A model generated the notes under the pieces. The model was not told the DNA's origin and searched no databases. It saw only the letters and a list, made by a program, of their open reading frames with translations. Both the position numbers and the translations under genes were made by a program. A stretch of 64,000 nt of DNA from Antilocapra americana (lineage: Eukaryota > Chordata > Mammalia > Artiodactyla > Antilocapridae). The stretch covers positions 44,168,418 to 44,232,417 of the forward strand of contig ML664161.1 of assembly GCA_007570785.1 (NCBI GenBank). The letters are read 5' to 3'. Below are positions 54,401 to 64,000 of this stretch, one piece after another. Position 1 is the stretch's first letter, and each line of letters opens with the position of its first letter.

Positions 54401-57400
54401 AATTTTTGTAAACCTACAAGAGTCACCAAATAAAATGATTTTTATAGGAATTTTTGAGTTTAAAATTCATTCAATTTAGAGTACAAACGAATTGGATATA
54501 TTAGCTTCTTTGAAAATAAGAAAATGTTTAATTCAAATTTAGAAATTATTGAAACAATTTATTTTTAATAGCTGCTATGAAAGAGGATCACAAATCTATC
54601 GACGATACCACAGGTGAAGCATTTACTGAAGGAAGAGAATCATATATAGAGGATGATGAATCATATGTGGAACATTTAGAAGGAAGTTCAAGTTCATTTC
54701 AAGATGATTATGAAGAAAGCTTTGGAGGTAATTATTATTAGTTTTCTATCAGTGATCATCCCTGTTTTAACTGAACAGTTGTAAATCCATAAAATAAATG
54801 TTTGCAAGGTATGTGGGGAGTGATAAAAGAAAGAACATCAAACATATTCTGATAGGGTGGTTTAGCAGCTCTGGAGCTGTATATTTCATTTCTGAGAATC
54901 ATACTCATACTGGGTTTTTCTGGGCAGGGGATGGTATAAGGAGCGATCAACCTTACATTAGTGAGAATAACTCTTCCTTGGAACTGATCATGTGCTGTTT
55001 CTTGAGACTGCCATAACCAGGTGCTCATTTGTGGTGGGATCCCGTGTTCAGGCCAGAAGCAGTAGTTACTGCTAGAGTATTATGGGCTAGATGCATTCTT
55101 CTTATCTTGATGAAATAATGATATTAGGATTGATCAGGCACTCTTCTTAGTTAAAATATTTTAAATTTTTTAGAATCTCGGTATATGGTAACTCCTGCCC
55201 CAGATGCAGAAGAGGCAGAGGAGGAAGTTAAGAAGAAAATATCAGAAAACTTCTTCTACGATTATATGGAGCTTGTCTCAGTGCCTTTTGTGACTCCAGA
55301 TTCAAACATACCACTGGATCTTCTTACACTTGTGTATCCACTCCAGTTATGTATAATCTTGGAATTTCAGCTTTTTAGGTCAGGGGTTGGCAAACTACAG
55401 CCATGGTCTTAATTTAGACTGAGCTTTTGTTAGAAGCCAAATAACCATAAAAAGAAATAATGCTTTTCTGGCTGTCATTTCAGGAGATCTGATGTGACGG
55501 AAACCAGGAGGACTTTTATCCCCATTTATCTCTACCAGCTTGGCACCCTTTTTCAGTGCCTGTCAAGTGAAAATCGTTGATCTCCCTTCTTAAAACTCTA
55601 ACATGGCCATTGTCAGGTCTTAGTACTTTTACATTATTTATCAGATAAATTACAGAGAAGATAACCTTCCTTCCTGAGGAGGAAGCAGGGAACAAAAGTA
55701 CAGGTTTAATAGGAGAATAAGAGTCTATAGAGAAATGTAAAAGTAGGATAATTAACAAGGGGATTTGGGGTTTGCTATCACTTTATGACGTAGGTTTGTA
55801 AGGCACTGGTTTGAAGACAATTTCCATTCAGGCCTTTGGTTAGCAGTTTAGTATGCTTACCTTCCAAAGGGTAGTGGTTATAACCACATGGCCTAAACAC
55901 AGGTTTAGGCCCTTTATATAGGTGGTGCTTATAGAGGTAGGGCAGTGTACTTCCTGACTCTGTTTTGCTTTTTATTTAAAAATTGAACAGATTGTTATTT
56001 TAGCTTCTAACTCTGTTTTTCTAATCAGGTATAACTAAAACTAATTCACCCTGAAACTTGTAACCTAGGGTTTTCTCTCTTGAGGACCTTTTTAAAAAAA
56101 ATCTGTAGCCTTTGGGCAAGTTACCAACAAGTTACTAGCCTATTTTTTTAAAATAAGGTGGTTTATTAGTCTTCTAGAAGCTTCTCCTGAAATGCACATG
56201 CTCAGATAGCTTCCTGGACCTACTGGTGTTATTTCCATGAGGACGGGGCCTTGGGCATATGTATTCTGAAAAACTTCTCACGTAATTTTCATTGTGGTGC
56301 CTTATCCTGGTTGTCAATACTAGGGACTTGCTGCTTCAGAATACAAGGATCTCTGTTTTAGAGAGAGATGCCAAGTTTATAAATCAGGGAGCCAGAAAGA
56401 TCTTGACTTTTGACTCAGTGCATGAATCTTTCTACTCATGCTGGATGAGTGAATGTATAAGCTTTGGGTTTGTCTTGATCACTTTCAAAACCAGGGCAAT
56501 CACAAAGCAGCTGATCCCATTTTTGAATAGCTTCCATTATTAGAGAGCTCCTCCAAATCTTGAATCAAAATCTGCCTTTATGGATATCCTCCATTAGACT
56601 TTGTCCTACTATCTAGAGATGGAACAAATAATCTCTATTTCTTGTGAGAAGCTCCAAGAAGTCAGCTGTCATATGTTCCCCAGGTACTTTTAAAATTCTT
56701 TATATATATATATATATCAGATTTAACATCTGTGTCTTCTAAATCAATCAAGAAATATGTAATTTACAAAATATCACCTAAACCACAGCATAATTTGTAA
56801 AAGACACTAAATAGAACTTAAGACAGTGTTTAAACACCATTTTAAAGTGGAGGTCCTAAATGGCTATGGATGGACAGTGAAGTCCCTAGGCTTCACTAGT
56901 CCCTCATCAGAAGAAAGAATGAGGTAAAACACAAGGGATTTGGAGATGTATCAGAACACATTTTTACATTTTCAGAGCTCTGCTTATGGACTGCCTTGTC
57001 TTCTGGGTTTAAAAGGGGGAGTTCAGACTCTAGTTATGCATTCATTTCTTTATTCATTCAGCCTAATAGGTTCAAGACTCTGGTGGGCATTCCAGGAAAC
57101 AGATAAATGAGAAGCAATCTCTGCCCTCAAGCAGGTTGTAATCGATTTAGAAAGAAAGTGTCTGGGAAGTTACAGTCTTACCCGTTCTGCATTTGAAACA
57201 GCTCTCAGTCAATGCAGCTACAAGGCAGAAAGAGTCTCCCCCTTGAAATCAGAGATGATAATATTAGATTAATGAGCATGTCTCTGATTTTCTACTATCA
57301 TACAGATTAGTGAGGGGATTGTGCCTCATTTCTCCCTTCATAGTTACAGAGGTACCTCTAACCCTCTAGAGTATCTGGGAAAAGGAAAAAGAGAGGAAGA

Positions 57401-60400
57401 AGAAGGAAAGGTGAGAGCACTGATTAAGGAGAGGGAAAAGGAGGGTAGGCAAAACTTCCTGCCCTGTACCAGCCTCTGTTAAGGCTGTATATTGTCACCT
57501 GCTTATTTAACTTATATGCAGAGTGAGTGCAGGCATGCTAAGTTGCTTCAGTTGTGTCTGACTCTTTGTGACCCTATGGACTATAGCCTGCCAGACTCCT
57601 CTGTCCATGGGATTCTCCAGGCAAGAATACTGGAGTAGATTGCTGTACCTTCCTCCAGGGGATCTTCCTGGCTCAGGGATCGAACCAGCATCTCTTGTGT
57701 CTCCTGCATTGGCAGGCGGGTTCTTTACCACTAGTGCCACCTGGAAAGCCCTATATGCAGATTGAAAGTGAAACTCACTCAGTCATGTCTGACTCTCTGC
57801 AACCCCATGGACTTCTCCAGGCCAGAATACTGGAGTGGGTAGCCTTTCCCTTCTCCAGGGGATCTTCCCAACCCAGGGATCGAACCCACGTCTCCCACAC
57901 TGTAGGTGGATTCTTTACCAGCTAAGCCACAAGGGAAGCCCATGTGCAGAGTACATCATGCGAAATGCTGGGCTGGATGAAGCACAAGCTGGAATCAAGA
58001 TTTCTGGGAGAAGTGTCAACAACCACAGATATACAGATGATACCATTCTAATGGCAGAAAGTGAATAGGAACTAAAGAACCTCTTGATGAGGGTGAAAAG
58101 AGAAGAGTGAAAAAGCTGGCTTAAAGCTCAACATTCAGAGAACTAAATCATGGCATCCAATCTCATCAACTCATGGCAAATAGATGGGGAAAAACTGAAT
58201 GCAGTGACAGACTTTATCTTCTTGGGCTCCAAAATCACTGTGGAAGGTGACTGCAGCCATGAAATTAAAAGACACTTGCTCCTTGGAAGAAAAGCTATGA
58301 CAAACCTAGGTAGTGTATTAAAAAGCAGAAACATTGCTTTCCCGACACAGGTCCATATAGTCGGAGCTATGGTTTTTCCACTAGTCATGTATGGTTGTGA
58401 GAGTTGGACCATAAAGAAAGCTGAGCACTAAAGAATTGAATCTTTTAAACTGTGGTGCCTGAGAATACTCTTGAGAGTCCCTTGGATTGCAAGGAGATCA
58501 AACCAGTCAGTCCTAAAGGAAATCAACCCTGAATATTCATTGGAAGGACTGATGCTAAAGCTGAAACCCCAACACTTTGGCCACCTGATGCAAAGAGCTG
58601 ACTCACTGGAAAAGACCTTGATGCAGGGAAAGACTGAGGGCATGAGGAAAAGGGGACAATGGAGGATGACTTGGTTGGATGGCATCATTTGACTCAATGG
58701 ACATGAGTTTGAGCAAACTCTGGGAGATGGTGAAGGACTGGGAAGCCTGGCATGCTGCAGTCCATGGGGTCGAAAAGAGTTGGACACGACTGAGTGACTG
58801 ACTAATAACTAAGGCTCCATCAAGATAAGGGGCTATAGTCTATTCTTTATTTGTGTGGCAGCCCCAGGTATTCTCCATAAGGCAAGAAGAGCTTCATCTA
58901 GATCTTAGATCACATATTCATTTGCATTTCTACATAAGATTCAATTTTAGGTGTTTGTGTCTTTTAAATTTACAAAATTCCTTTTTCTTGTACAAATGCC
59001 CCTGAAATGTTCTCTCTCTCTCTTTTTCAATTTAACTGTTAGGCAATGATATAGGTATAATTTCCTGTTGTTAGTTATAATTTATACTTCATAATTCAAA
59101 TTGCATTGGTTAAAATGTGATCTTTTTTTAAACATCCTATAGATCCTCTTGTTAAAATCTCTGTATATTTTCTTTTTCTGGAAACATTTACTAACAAATA
59201 AGATGACTCCTCTAAAATTAGATTTGAAAAAAAATGAAGGGCTCAAAAAATAGATATTTGTCCTGTGAACCTTCAATTTTTGTGTTCAGCAATGAATTCT
59301 TAGAAAATAAGAATCTATCTACTTAAGATATACTATGTAATATATTTCTTTGCAAACTATAATTTTTAATAGATTTGATCTCATTTAATTATTACAGTCA
59401 TATCTTGAGTTATATTAATTTGAGCTTGAGTATAATAATAATGTACACTTGAAAATAGTTTACAGCTCAGTTTTTTAAACCTATTTTGAATTAATGAAGT
59501 TATACTCTATAGCATAAATGCACACACATTCATCTACATACCTATGTATACTAATGATCCCAGAAAGGAAATGTTAGCCTATTTATTTTATGTACTTATG
59601 CACTATATGTTATTTAGTCAATTTTTGTAATTTTTCATATGATTAAATTTCAATTATAGTCATGTGAATTTATTAGTCACTTATCACTGGTGTGTCAGAA
59701 TTTCACTAACTTGTCAGAATTTTAAACATCTTGTCTTTTAGCATCAAGGAAGAGGCCTATGGCTTCCTGGTGGCTCAATGATAGAGAACTTTCCTGCCAG
59801 TGTAGGAGATGGGGGTTTGACCCCTGGGTGAGGAAGATCCCCTGGAAGAGGGCATGGCCACCCACACCAGTAGTCTTACCTGGGAAATCCCATGGACAGA
59901 GAAGCCTGGTGGGCTACAGTCAGTGGGGTCAAAAAAGAGTTGGACATGACATAGCAAGTAAACAACAGCAGCAAGAGGTCTATATGATCCTTTTACTGTG
60001 TTGAGTTAACAAATTGAACAGGCTTTGGGAATACAAAGATAACAGACAGACCTCCTTTCATATTATAATGTTGATTTAGTTTTAGCAGGAGAGAGGAAAA
60101 TGAAATTATTTAGGGAACTCTTTTGCTCTCTGGTGGTGGTTTAGTCACTAAGTCATATCTGACTGTTGTGACACCATGGACTGTAGCCTGTCAGGCTTCT
60201 CTGTCCATGGGATTCTCTAGGCAAGAGTTCTGGAGTGGGTTGCCATTTCCTTCTCTAGGGGATCTTCCTGATCCAGGAATCAAACTCAGGTCTCCTGCAT
60301 TGCAGGCAGTTTCTTTATTGACTGAGCTACGAGGGAAACCTATAGTAATCAAATTGAAAGTTCAACTTTATTTTTTATTGAAGACAAAAGTAAATAAAAT

Positions 60401-60790
60401 TAATGTGCTTTCAGGGTTTTTCTAGGAAAATTATTGACTGAGAGTATGAGAATTTTCAAATAATTTAAAAATAAGGTTACATTAGTAATACATTAAAAAA
60501 CTCTGTTTCAGCATAAAATTCAGCTACTAAGGGTATGGGTTTTAAAAATATATTCTTTTCATTGCTTCCCACCCTCTCCCCCATGGTTACTTTGTTTCAT
60601 TTCTTTTCCTTAGCAACTTACCCACAGACATTCCTTTGGTTATGACTGCAAAAAGCGGGCCAACCTACAACTTCTGGAAAGCAATACCGTGATGTACATA
60701 GCTGGGAATCAGCTGATTTTTCTGAATTTGAAAACTAAAGAACAGACCTACCTGCGAAGTAGCAGTGGAAGAGGAATTGGTGTCATTGGG
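51339..60790 (+). CDS. CFAP44: CFAP44, first four coding exons (3' part outside window)
   Basis: Cilia and flagella associated protein 44 (WDR52) forms with CFAP43 the tether that links the inner dynein arm f/I1 motor domain to the doublet microtubule; human loss causes malformed sperm flagella and male infertility (established knowledge). Four exons (97, 156, 160 and 163 nt of coding sequence) join in frame to 192 residues; the human protein has about 1,850. Residues 1-110 are acidic and low in complexity, with Ser/Asp/Glu runs. From about residue 138 a beta-rich stretch with [11 protein letters not shown] and [14 protein letters not shown] looks like the first WD40 blade. ATG at 51339 has A at -3 and matches the human start. 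The next WD40 exon is not found before position 64000. Confidence 0.94.
51680..51870 (+). repeat. MIR SINE fragment
   Basis: GAACTGGACTTCAGTTTTGA, GTCCTGGGTCTACCACTTAG and GATAAATTATTTCAGCTTTC follow MIR from head to tail. Confidence 0.65.
52876..53070 (+). mobile_element. Bov-tA SINE, head shortened
   Basis: GGCTCAGACAGTAAAGAATC and GTGGGTTCGATCCTTGGG lead into a BovA body that ends GACACGACTGAGGAC with a CACTTTCACTTTCAC tail. Confidence 0.88.
53392..53587 (-). mobile_element. Bov-tA SINE, antisense, with internal loss
   Basis: GAAAGTTGCTCAGTCATGTC opens it and GAGCCACTAGAGAAGCCC closes it. About 20 bases of the usual GTAGCCTGCCAGGCTCC part are missing near 53455. Confidence 0.85.
53717..54350 (-). 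mobile_element. BovB LINE 3' region, antisense
   Basis: The minus strand keeps a long but truncated frame with [20 protein letters not shown] and [20 protein letters not shown], the C-terminal region after the BovB reverse transcriptase. It lacks the polymerase core, so it cannot move by itself. Confidence 0.92.
54572..54727 (+). CDS. CFAP44: CFAP44 second coding exon, 156 nt
   Basis: The acceptor TTAATAG ends at 54571 and the donor is GTAATT at 54728; the phase is 1 to 1. It encodes residues 33-84: [20 protein letters not shown], then an acidic [16 protein letters not shown] and [10 protein letters not shown]. The acidic repeats are typical of the CFAP44 N-terminus. Confidence 0.93.
55174..55333 (+). 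CDS. CFAP44: CFAP44 third coding exon, 160 nt
   Basis: The acceptor TTTTTAG ends at 55173 and the donor is GTATCC at 55334; the phase is 1 to 2. It encodes [20 protein letters not shown], then [20 protein letters not shown] and IPLDLLTLV. The frame stays open past the donor for about 80 bp, but only this donor joins correctly to the next exon. Confidence 0.92.
55334..57529. other. CFAP44: CFAP44 intron, mostly unassigned
   Basis: A (TA)n run lies at about 56700-56718 and an L2-like stretch at about 57040-57170 (ATTCCAGGAAACAGATAAAT). No exon or gene is supported otherwise. Confidence 0.45.
57530..57752 (-). mobile_element. Bov-tA SINE, antisense (first of a pair)
   Basis: GCTAAGTTGCTTCAGTTGTG opens it and TTTACCACTAGTGCCACCTG closes it with the reversed tRNA-like head. 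Confidence 0.9.
57766..57942 (-). mobile_element. Bov-tA SINE, antisense (second of a pair)
   Basis: GTGAAACTCACTCAGTCATG opens it and GCTAAGCCACAAGGGAAGCC closes it. It lacks part of the middle (ATGGACTTCTCCAGGCC). It abuts a sense BovB piece. Confidence 0.88.
57943..58800 (+). mobile_element. BovB LINE 3' region, sense, inactive
   Basis: This is the only sense BovB of the window. It shows the reverse-transcriptase end with a changed catalytic box (YTDD in place of the usual YADD) followed within about ten residues by a stop at 58066-58068. Next comes the C-terminal region with [20 protein letters not shown] and [17 protein letters not shown] text, ending at GGACACGACTGAGTGACTGA. Confidence 0.9.
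58801..59750. other. CFAP44: CFAP44 intron, AT-rich, nothing recognised
   Basis: The stretch is very AT-rich with a short CT run near 59010-59030. No exon, SINE or LINE text is recognised. Confidence 0.45.
59757..59972 (+). mobile_element. Bov-tA SINE
   Basis: GGCTTCCTGGTGGCTCAATG opens it, GGGTTTGACCCCTGGG is the B-box region, and GGACATGACATAGCAAG closes it before an ACAACAGCAGC tail. Confidence 0.9.
60131..60345 (-). mobile_element. Bov-tA SINE, antisense
   Basis: TTTAGTCACTAAGTCATATC opens it and GGAATCAAACTCAGGTCTCC with GAGCTACGAGGGAAACC closes it. It ends about 280 bp before a CFAP44 exon. Confidence 0.9.
60628..60790 (+). CDS. CFAP44: CFAP44 fourth coding exon, 163 nt (start of WD40 region)
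   Basis: The acceptor CCCACAG ends at 60627 and the donor is GTATGC at 60791; the phase is 2 to 0. It encodes [39 protein letters not shown] and [14 protein letters not shown], matching the first beta-propeller blade of human CFAP44. An upstream TAG at 60611-60613 is a rejected alternative acceptor because it does not keep the conserved junction. Confidence 0.93.
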
Positions 60791-60929
60791 GTATGCCTTT
60801 GGTAATTTAGGAAAAAAAAAACGAACTGTGTGTTCGTTTGTGGTCTTATGGGATTGCATGGGGTGCACAGCAATCTTTATTCTAAGGCATTTTCAATTTG
60901 TGATTACAGCCACTACATTCACTGACATT

Positions 60930-61655
60930 CAGTTCAGTTCAGTCGCTCAGTCATGTCCAACTCTTTGCGTCCCCATGAACCACAGCACGCCAGGCCTCCC
61001 TGTCCATCACCAACTCCTGGAGTCTGCCCAAACCTATGTCCATCGACTCGGTGATGCCATCCAGCCATCTCATCCTCTGTCGTCCCCTTCTCCTCCTGCC
61101 CCCAATCCTTCCCAGCATTAGGGTCTTTTCCAGTGAGTCAACTCTTCCCATGAGGTGGCCAAAGTATTGGAGTTGGAGTTTCAGCTTCATCAGTCCTTCC
61201 AATGAATACCCAGGACTGATCTCCTTTAGGAAGGACTGGTTGGATCTCCTTGCAGTCCAAGGGACTCTCAAGAGTCTTCTCCAACACCACAGTTCAAAAG
61301 CATCAGTTCTTTGGTGCTCAGCTTTCTTCACCATCCTTCTCTCACATCCATACATGACCACTGGAAAAACCATAAGCCTTGACTAGACAGACCTTTGTTG
61401 GCAAAGTAATGTCTCTGCTTTTCAATATGCTATCTAGGTTGGTCATAACTTTCCTTCCAAGGAGTAAGCGTCTTTTAATTTCATGGCTGCAATCACCATC
61501 TGCAGTGATTTTGGAGCTCAAAAATGTAAAGTCTGACACTGTTTCCACTGTTTCCCCATCTATTTGCCATGTAGTGATGGGACCAGATGCCATGATCTTA
61601 GTTTTCTGAATGTTGAGCTTTAAGCCAATTTTTTTTGACATTAGCTTCATGCAAT
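60930..61655 (-). mobile_element. BovB LINE 3' region, antisense
   Basis: This is a longer antisense copy running from CAGTTCAGTTCAGTCGCTCA to the reversed KLMSKKIGLKLNIQKTKIMA codons near 61650. It is broken by frame changes (around 61340-61370). It starts about 140 bp after a CFAP44 exon. Confidence 0.92.
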
Positions 61656-62084
61656 ATTATACTATTTATATTGATATTAATAATATTGTCATCTCATTTT
61701 GCAGATAAGGAAATGCAGTTAAAGGTTGAGTGATTTTCTTATAGTCATGCAGGGTTTTTTTTACATTAAATGCTATGTTGCCATTCTGCAAAAATACTAA
61801 GATGAATAATATGAGTGGTAATTCATGTAATAATTAGAGCTAAATGCCAGATAAAATGCAAATATAGAGTTGAACATTAGGAGATGAAATATTATTGTCT
61901 ATTCAGTAATTTCAAGTAGTCGACAAAAAGATATGTGATTTCAAGTCTAGCTCTCCTTCCTCCCAGGTGTCTGTCTCCGTTAGTCATTTTCTCCCTTGTA
62001 TCTTCACCCTCAACTTCCTTGGGCATCCTCAGCATGAAAGTAAACTATTAAATCAACTTGTTCTCATTTTAAAAGGTCCCCCTC

Positions 62085-62180
62085 TGGGACTTCACTGGGG
62101 GGTCCAGTGATTATCCTCCTTGGGGAATTAAGATCCTGAAAGCCTCAAGCCCTGATTTAAAAAAAAACAAAACAAAAAAA
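62085..62180 (+). mobile_element. CHR-type SINE fragment with A-rich tail
   Basis: GGGACTTCACTGGGGGGTCC and AATTAAGATCCTGAAAGCCT follow a diverged CHR SINE, ended by an AAAAAAACAAAACAAAAAAA tail. Confidence 0.6.
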
Positions 62181-62242
62181 CTAACCATGCATTCTCTTTA
62201 CCCACTGACTTTTTAAAATATATAATTAAAAATCTGTATTTG

Positions 62243-62545
62243 GGGCTATGCTGGGTCTTCATTGCTGCACAGGCTTTTCTGTAGTTGCAGAGAGCAGGGG
62301 CTACTCTCTAGTTGTGTTGTGCGGGCTTCTCATTGCGGTGGCTTCTCTTGCGGCAGAGCACAGGCTCTCGGGCACCTGGGCTTCAGGAGCTGTGGCTCCC
62401 TGGCTCTAGAGCACAGGCTGAAGAGTTGTGACCCGAGGGTTTGGTTGCTCTGCAGCATGTGGGATCTTCCCGGATCAGGGGTTGAACTTGTTTCTTCTGC
62501 ATGGGCAGGCAGATTCTTGACTACCGAGCCACCAGAGAAGCCCAC
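62243..62545 (-). mobile_element. Long CHR-type SINE, antisense
   Basis: TCTTCATTGCTGCACAGGCT, CTAGTTGTGTTGTGCGGGCT and GAGCCACCAGAGAAGCCC follow the reversed long CHR element. Its GC content is higher than its surroundings, which explains the open frames on both strands. Confidence 0.75.
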
Positions 62546-63221
62546 CTGCTGACTTTCGATCTTTCCCTCAAAGCTGAGCTTCTGCTCTCTTCTTCCTGTC
62601 ACCTCACTAAGGTGGCCAGTGACCCTATTAGTGGTCACATCAAAAGAATACCTTCCTAACTATCTTACCTAACCTCTGAATAGCAATGGCTTTTCCCTTG
62701 GTTGTTTCTCTACTCTGTGCTCCTTAAGATAGGCAACCCAGATCTGTTCTCACCAGTAGCAGGCAGCCTGAGTCGTCCTCTCAGCGTCACTGGTGTCAGG
62801 AGAGGGGCATCTGTTGAGATTAACCTGTGAGAGATCTCACAGGGAAAGGGACAGGAGAGAATGGACACGACGTGGGGCTCATACAAGCAGCAGTTCCCTG
62901 TGAGATGCTCAAGAGGGTTTCTAGACGGATCGTGACCCGAACATCTAATCCTTCCCTTGTGCTTCCTACTGGTTGTGAGTAGACCAGACAGAACTAGTGC
63001 AGAGTCTGCTGTGCAGAGACAGGATGTAAACTTACTGAAAGTATGAAAGATACAATATTTCTAAGTCAGATGCAAAGGAAATGCGGTAAATATTCCCTGG
63101 ATAAACTATTTGTGTCAATGAACAAAAATAACAGGAATGAACATATGATTCCATTCAGTGTATATGGCTATCATTTGAAATACTGAGATATTGAAATACT
63201 GAGCTCAGATATTGAAATACT

Positions 63222-63430
63222 GAGCTTCCCTGGTAGCTCAGATGGTAAAGCGTCTGCCTACAATGCAGGAGACCTGGGTTCGATCCCTGGGTTGGGAAGA
63301 TCCCCTGGAGAAGGAAGTGGCAACCCACTCCAGTATTCTTGCCTGGAAAATCCCATGGATTGAGGAGCCTAGTAGGCTACAGTCCATAGGGTCACAAAGA
63401 GTCGGACATGACTGAGCAACTTCACTTCAG
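63222..63430 (+). mobile_element. Bov-tA SINE with intact pol III boxes
   Basis: This is among the best preserved SINEs of the window. The A box TAGCTCAGATG lies at 63234-63244 and the B box GTTCGATCC at 63278-63286. The BovA body runs to GGACATGACTGAGCAAC. A GAAATACTGAG-type repeat lies just upstream (about 63176-63226). Confidence 0.92.
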
Positions 63431-63524
63431 GTGAAATTTAAAAAATTGTGACACAGCTTACTCTGAGACATGAGTTTTCTATTCAAGAAGGTAGGTTGAT
63501 TTATATGTAAGGTAAACAGTCTAA

Positions 63525-63715
63525 CTTAGTTGTTTCCAAAGAGTGGTCCCCAGATTCAGCATCACCTGGGAAACTGATAGAAATGTAAATACACAATCTC
63601 AGATCTCAGCCCCAATTTACTGACTCACACTCCAGTGTTAAAGCTCAAAGTCTGTGCTTTAATAAGCCCTTCTTGCGATTCTGATGACTGCTAAAGATCG
63701 ACACCCACCATTCTA
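63525..63715. repeat. MER5A-like hAT remnant
   Basis: CCAAAGAGTGGTCCCCAGAT, CAGCATCACCTGGGAAACTG and CTTTAATAAGCCCTTCTTGC follow MER5A closely. Confidence 0.75.
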
Positions 63716-63824
63716 GCTCTTCAGATGGCAATTTTAAAAGTTGTAGAGTTAAACATGACTCTATTAATGAAAGTAAAACTTAAGTGTGTACCCCTCTAGT
63801 TCTCAGTTTAAATTATATCCACTG

Positions 63825-63969
63825 ATGCTCGGGGCTGGTGCAATGAGATTTTCCGGGGGGAGGGAAGAGGGAGGGGGGTCCTGGAGGGGGAGCATATGTA
63901 AACCCATGGTGATATGTCATTGTATGGCAAAACTAATAAAAAAATAAAAAAATAAATAAAAATTAAAAA
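63825..63969 (+). mobile_element. Short young L1 insertion with perfect target-site duplication
   Basis: The body has GCATATGTAAACCCATGGTG and GTATGGCAAAACTAATAAAA, followed by an A-rich tail. The flanks AAATTATATCCACTG at 63810-63824 and 63970-63984 are identical over 15 bp. The insert is about 145 bp and strongly 5'-truncated. Confidence 0.92.
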
Positions 63970-64000
63970 AAATTATATCCACTGCCAAGTATTTATTAGA

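Noticed and set aside
55334..55412. Extension of the CFAP44 exon past 55333
   Set aside because: The open frame continues by chance; only the donor at 55334 joins in phase to the exon at 60628 and gives the conserved protein.
60614..60627. Alternative acceptor TAG at 60611-60613 for the CFAP44 exon
   Set aside because: It would insert residues (LTHR-type) not in the conserved junction and change the phase relative to the upstream exon.
60951..61373. 140-codon minus-strand frame as a gene
   Set aside because: It is BovB sequence, with the frame shifted relative to the upstream part near 61340-61370.
62262..62552. About 100-codon frames on both strands
   Set aside because: They lie in an antisense CHR-type SINE.
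63231..63290. A genuine tRNA gene
   Set aside because: The A and B boxes belong to the tRNA-like head of a Bov-tA SINE; no acceptor-stem pairing or CCA-side structure was seen, and the BovA body follows.
1..64000. CRISPR array, phage, plasmid or bacterial operon
   Set aside because: No spaced direct repeats of that kind and no prokaryotic gene structure; all regularly recurring sequence is SINE, LINE or microsatellite.

Overview
The window is vertebrate nuclear DNA from a ruminant, most likely cattle or another bovid. Many Bov-tA/BovA SINEs, pieces of the RTE-type LINE BovB, CHR-type tRNA SINEs and young L1 3' ends with ruminant-type sequence support this. No microbial genes, operons or CRISPR arrays are present. 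The assignment is by recognition of sequence; no database search was possible.

Two split protein-coding genes lie head to tail on the + strand. Positions 2506-41386 hold fifteen coding exons of SPICE1 (spindle and centriole associated protein 1), from inside the N-terminal region to the stop codon. The first exon or exons lie before position 1. All fifteen exons join in frame (2439 nt, 812 residues plus stop). After about 5 kb of spacer, a small CpG-rich promoter at 46.73-46.90 kb opens CFAP44 (WDR52). A probable non-coding first exon ends at 46900, and four coding exons between 51339 and 60790 give the first 192 residues. The rest of this WD-repeat protein lies beyond position 64000.

Layout: 1-2505 is an upstream SPICE1 intron filled by an antisense L1. 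At 2.5-12 kb are SPICE1 exons with SINEs, L1 and MIR pieces. The 9.8-kb intron at 11884-21644 holds two antisense L1 blocks, a decayed retrocopy of SRD5A2 (14528-15000, minus strand), SINEs and a short BovB piece. At 21.6-26 kb are four exons around a large antisense L1. At 26-41.4 kb are the remaining SPICE1 exons; an assembly gap of ten N sits inside a BovA SINE at 27268-27277. At 41.4-46.7 kb is intergenic sequence with BovB, MER5/MER20-type, SINE and L1 copies. At 46.7-64 kb is the 5' part of CFAP44, whose introns carry many SINEs and three BovB pieces.

SPICE1 acts at centrioles and on the mitotic spindle, and CFAP44 tethers inner-arm dynein f/I1 in motile axonemes, so both neighbours serve the centriole/cilium system. 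The CFAP44 promoter carries a near-consensus RFX X-box and an NRF1-type palindrome. The most interesting observations are this X-box, the SRD5A2 retrocopy that begins at an exon junction of its parent, an in-frame tandem splice donor in SPICE1, a predicted SPICE1-CFAP44 read-through that would stop at once, and several short L1 insertions with clear target-site duplications.
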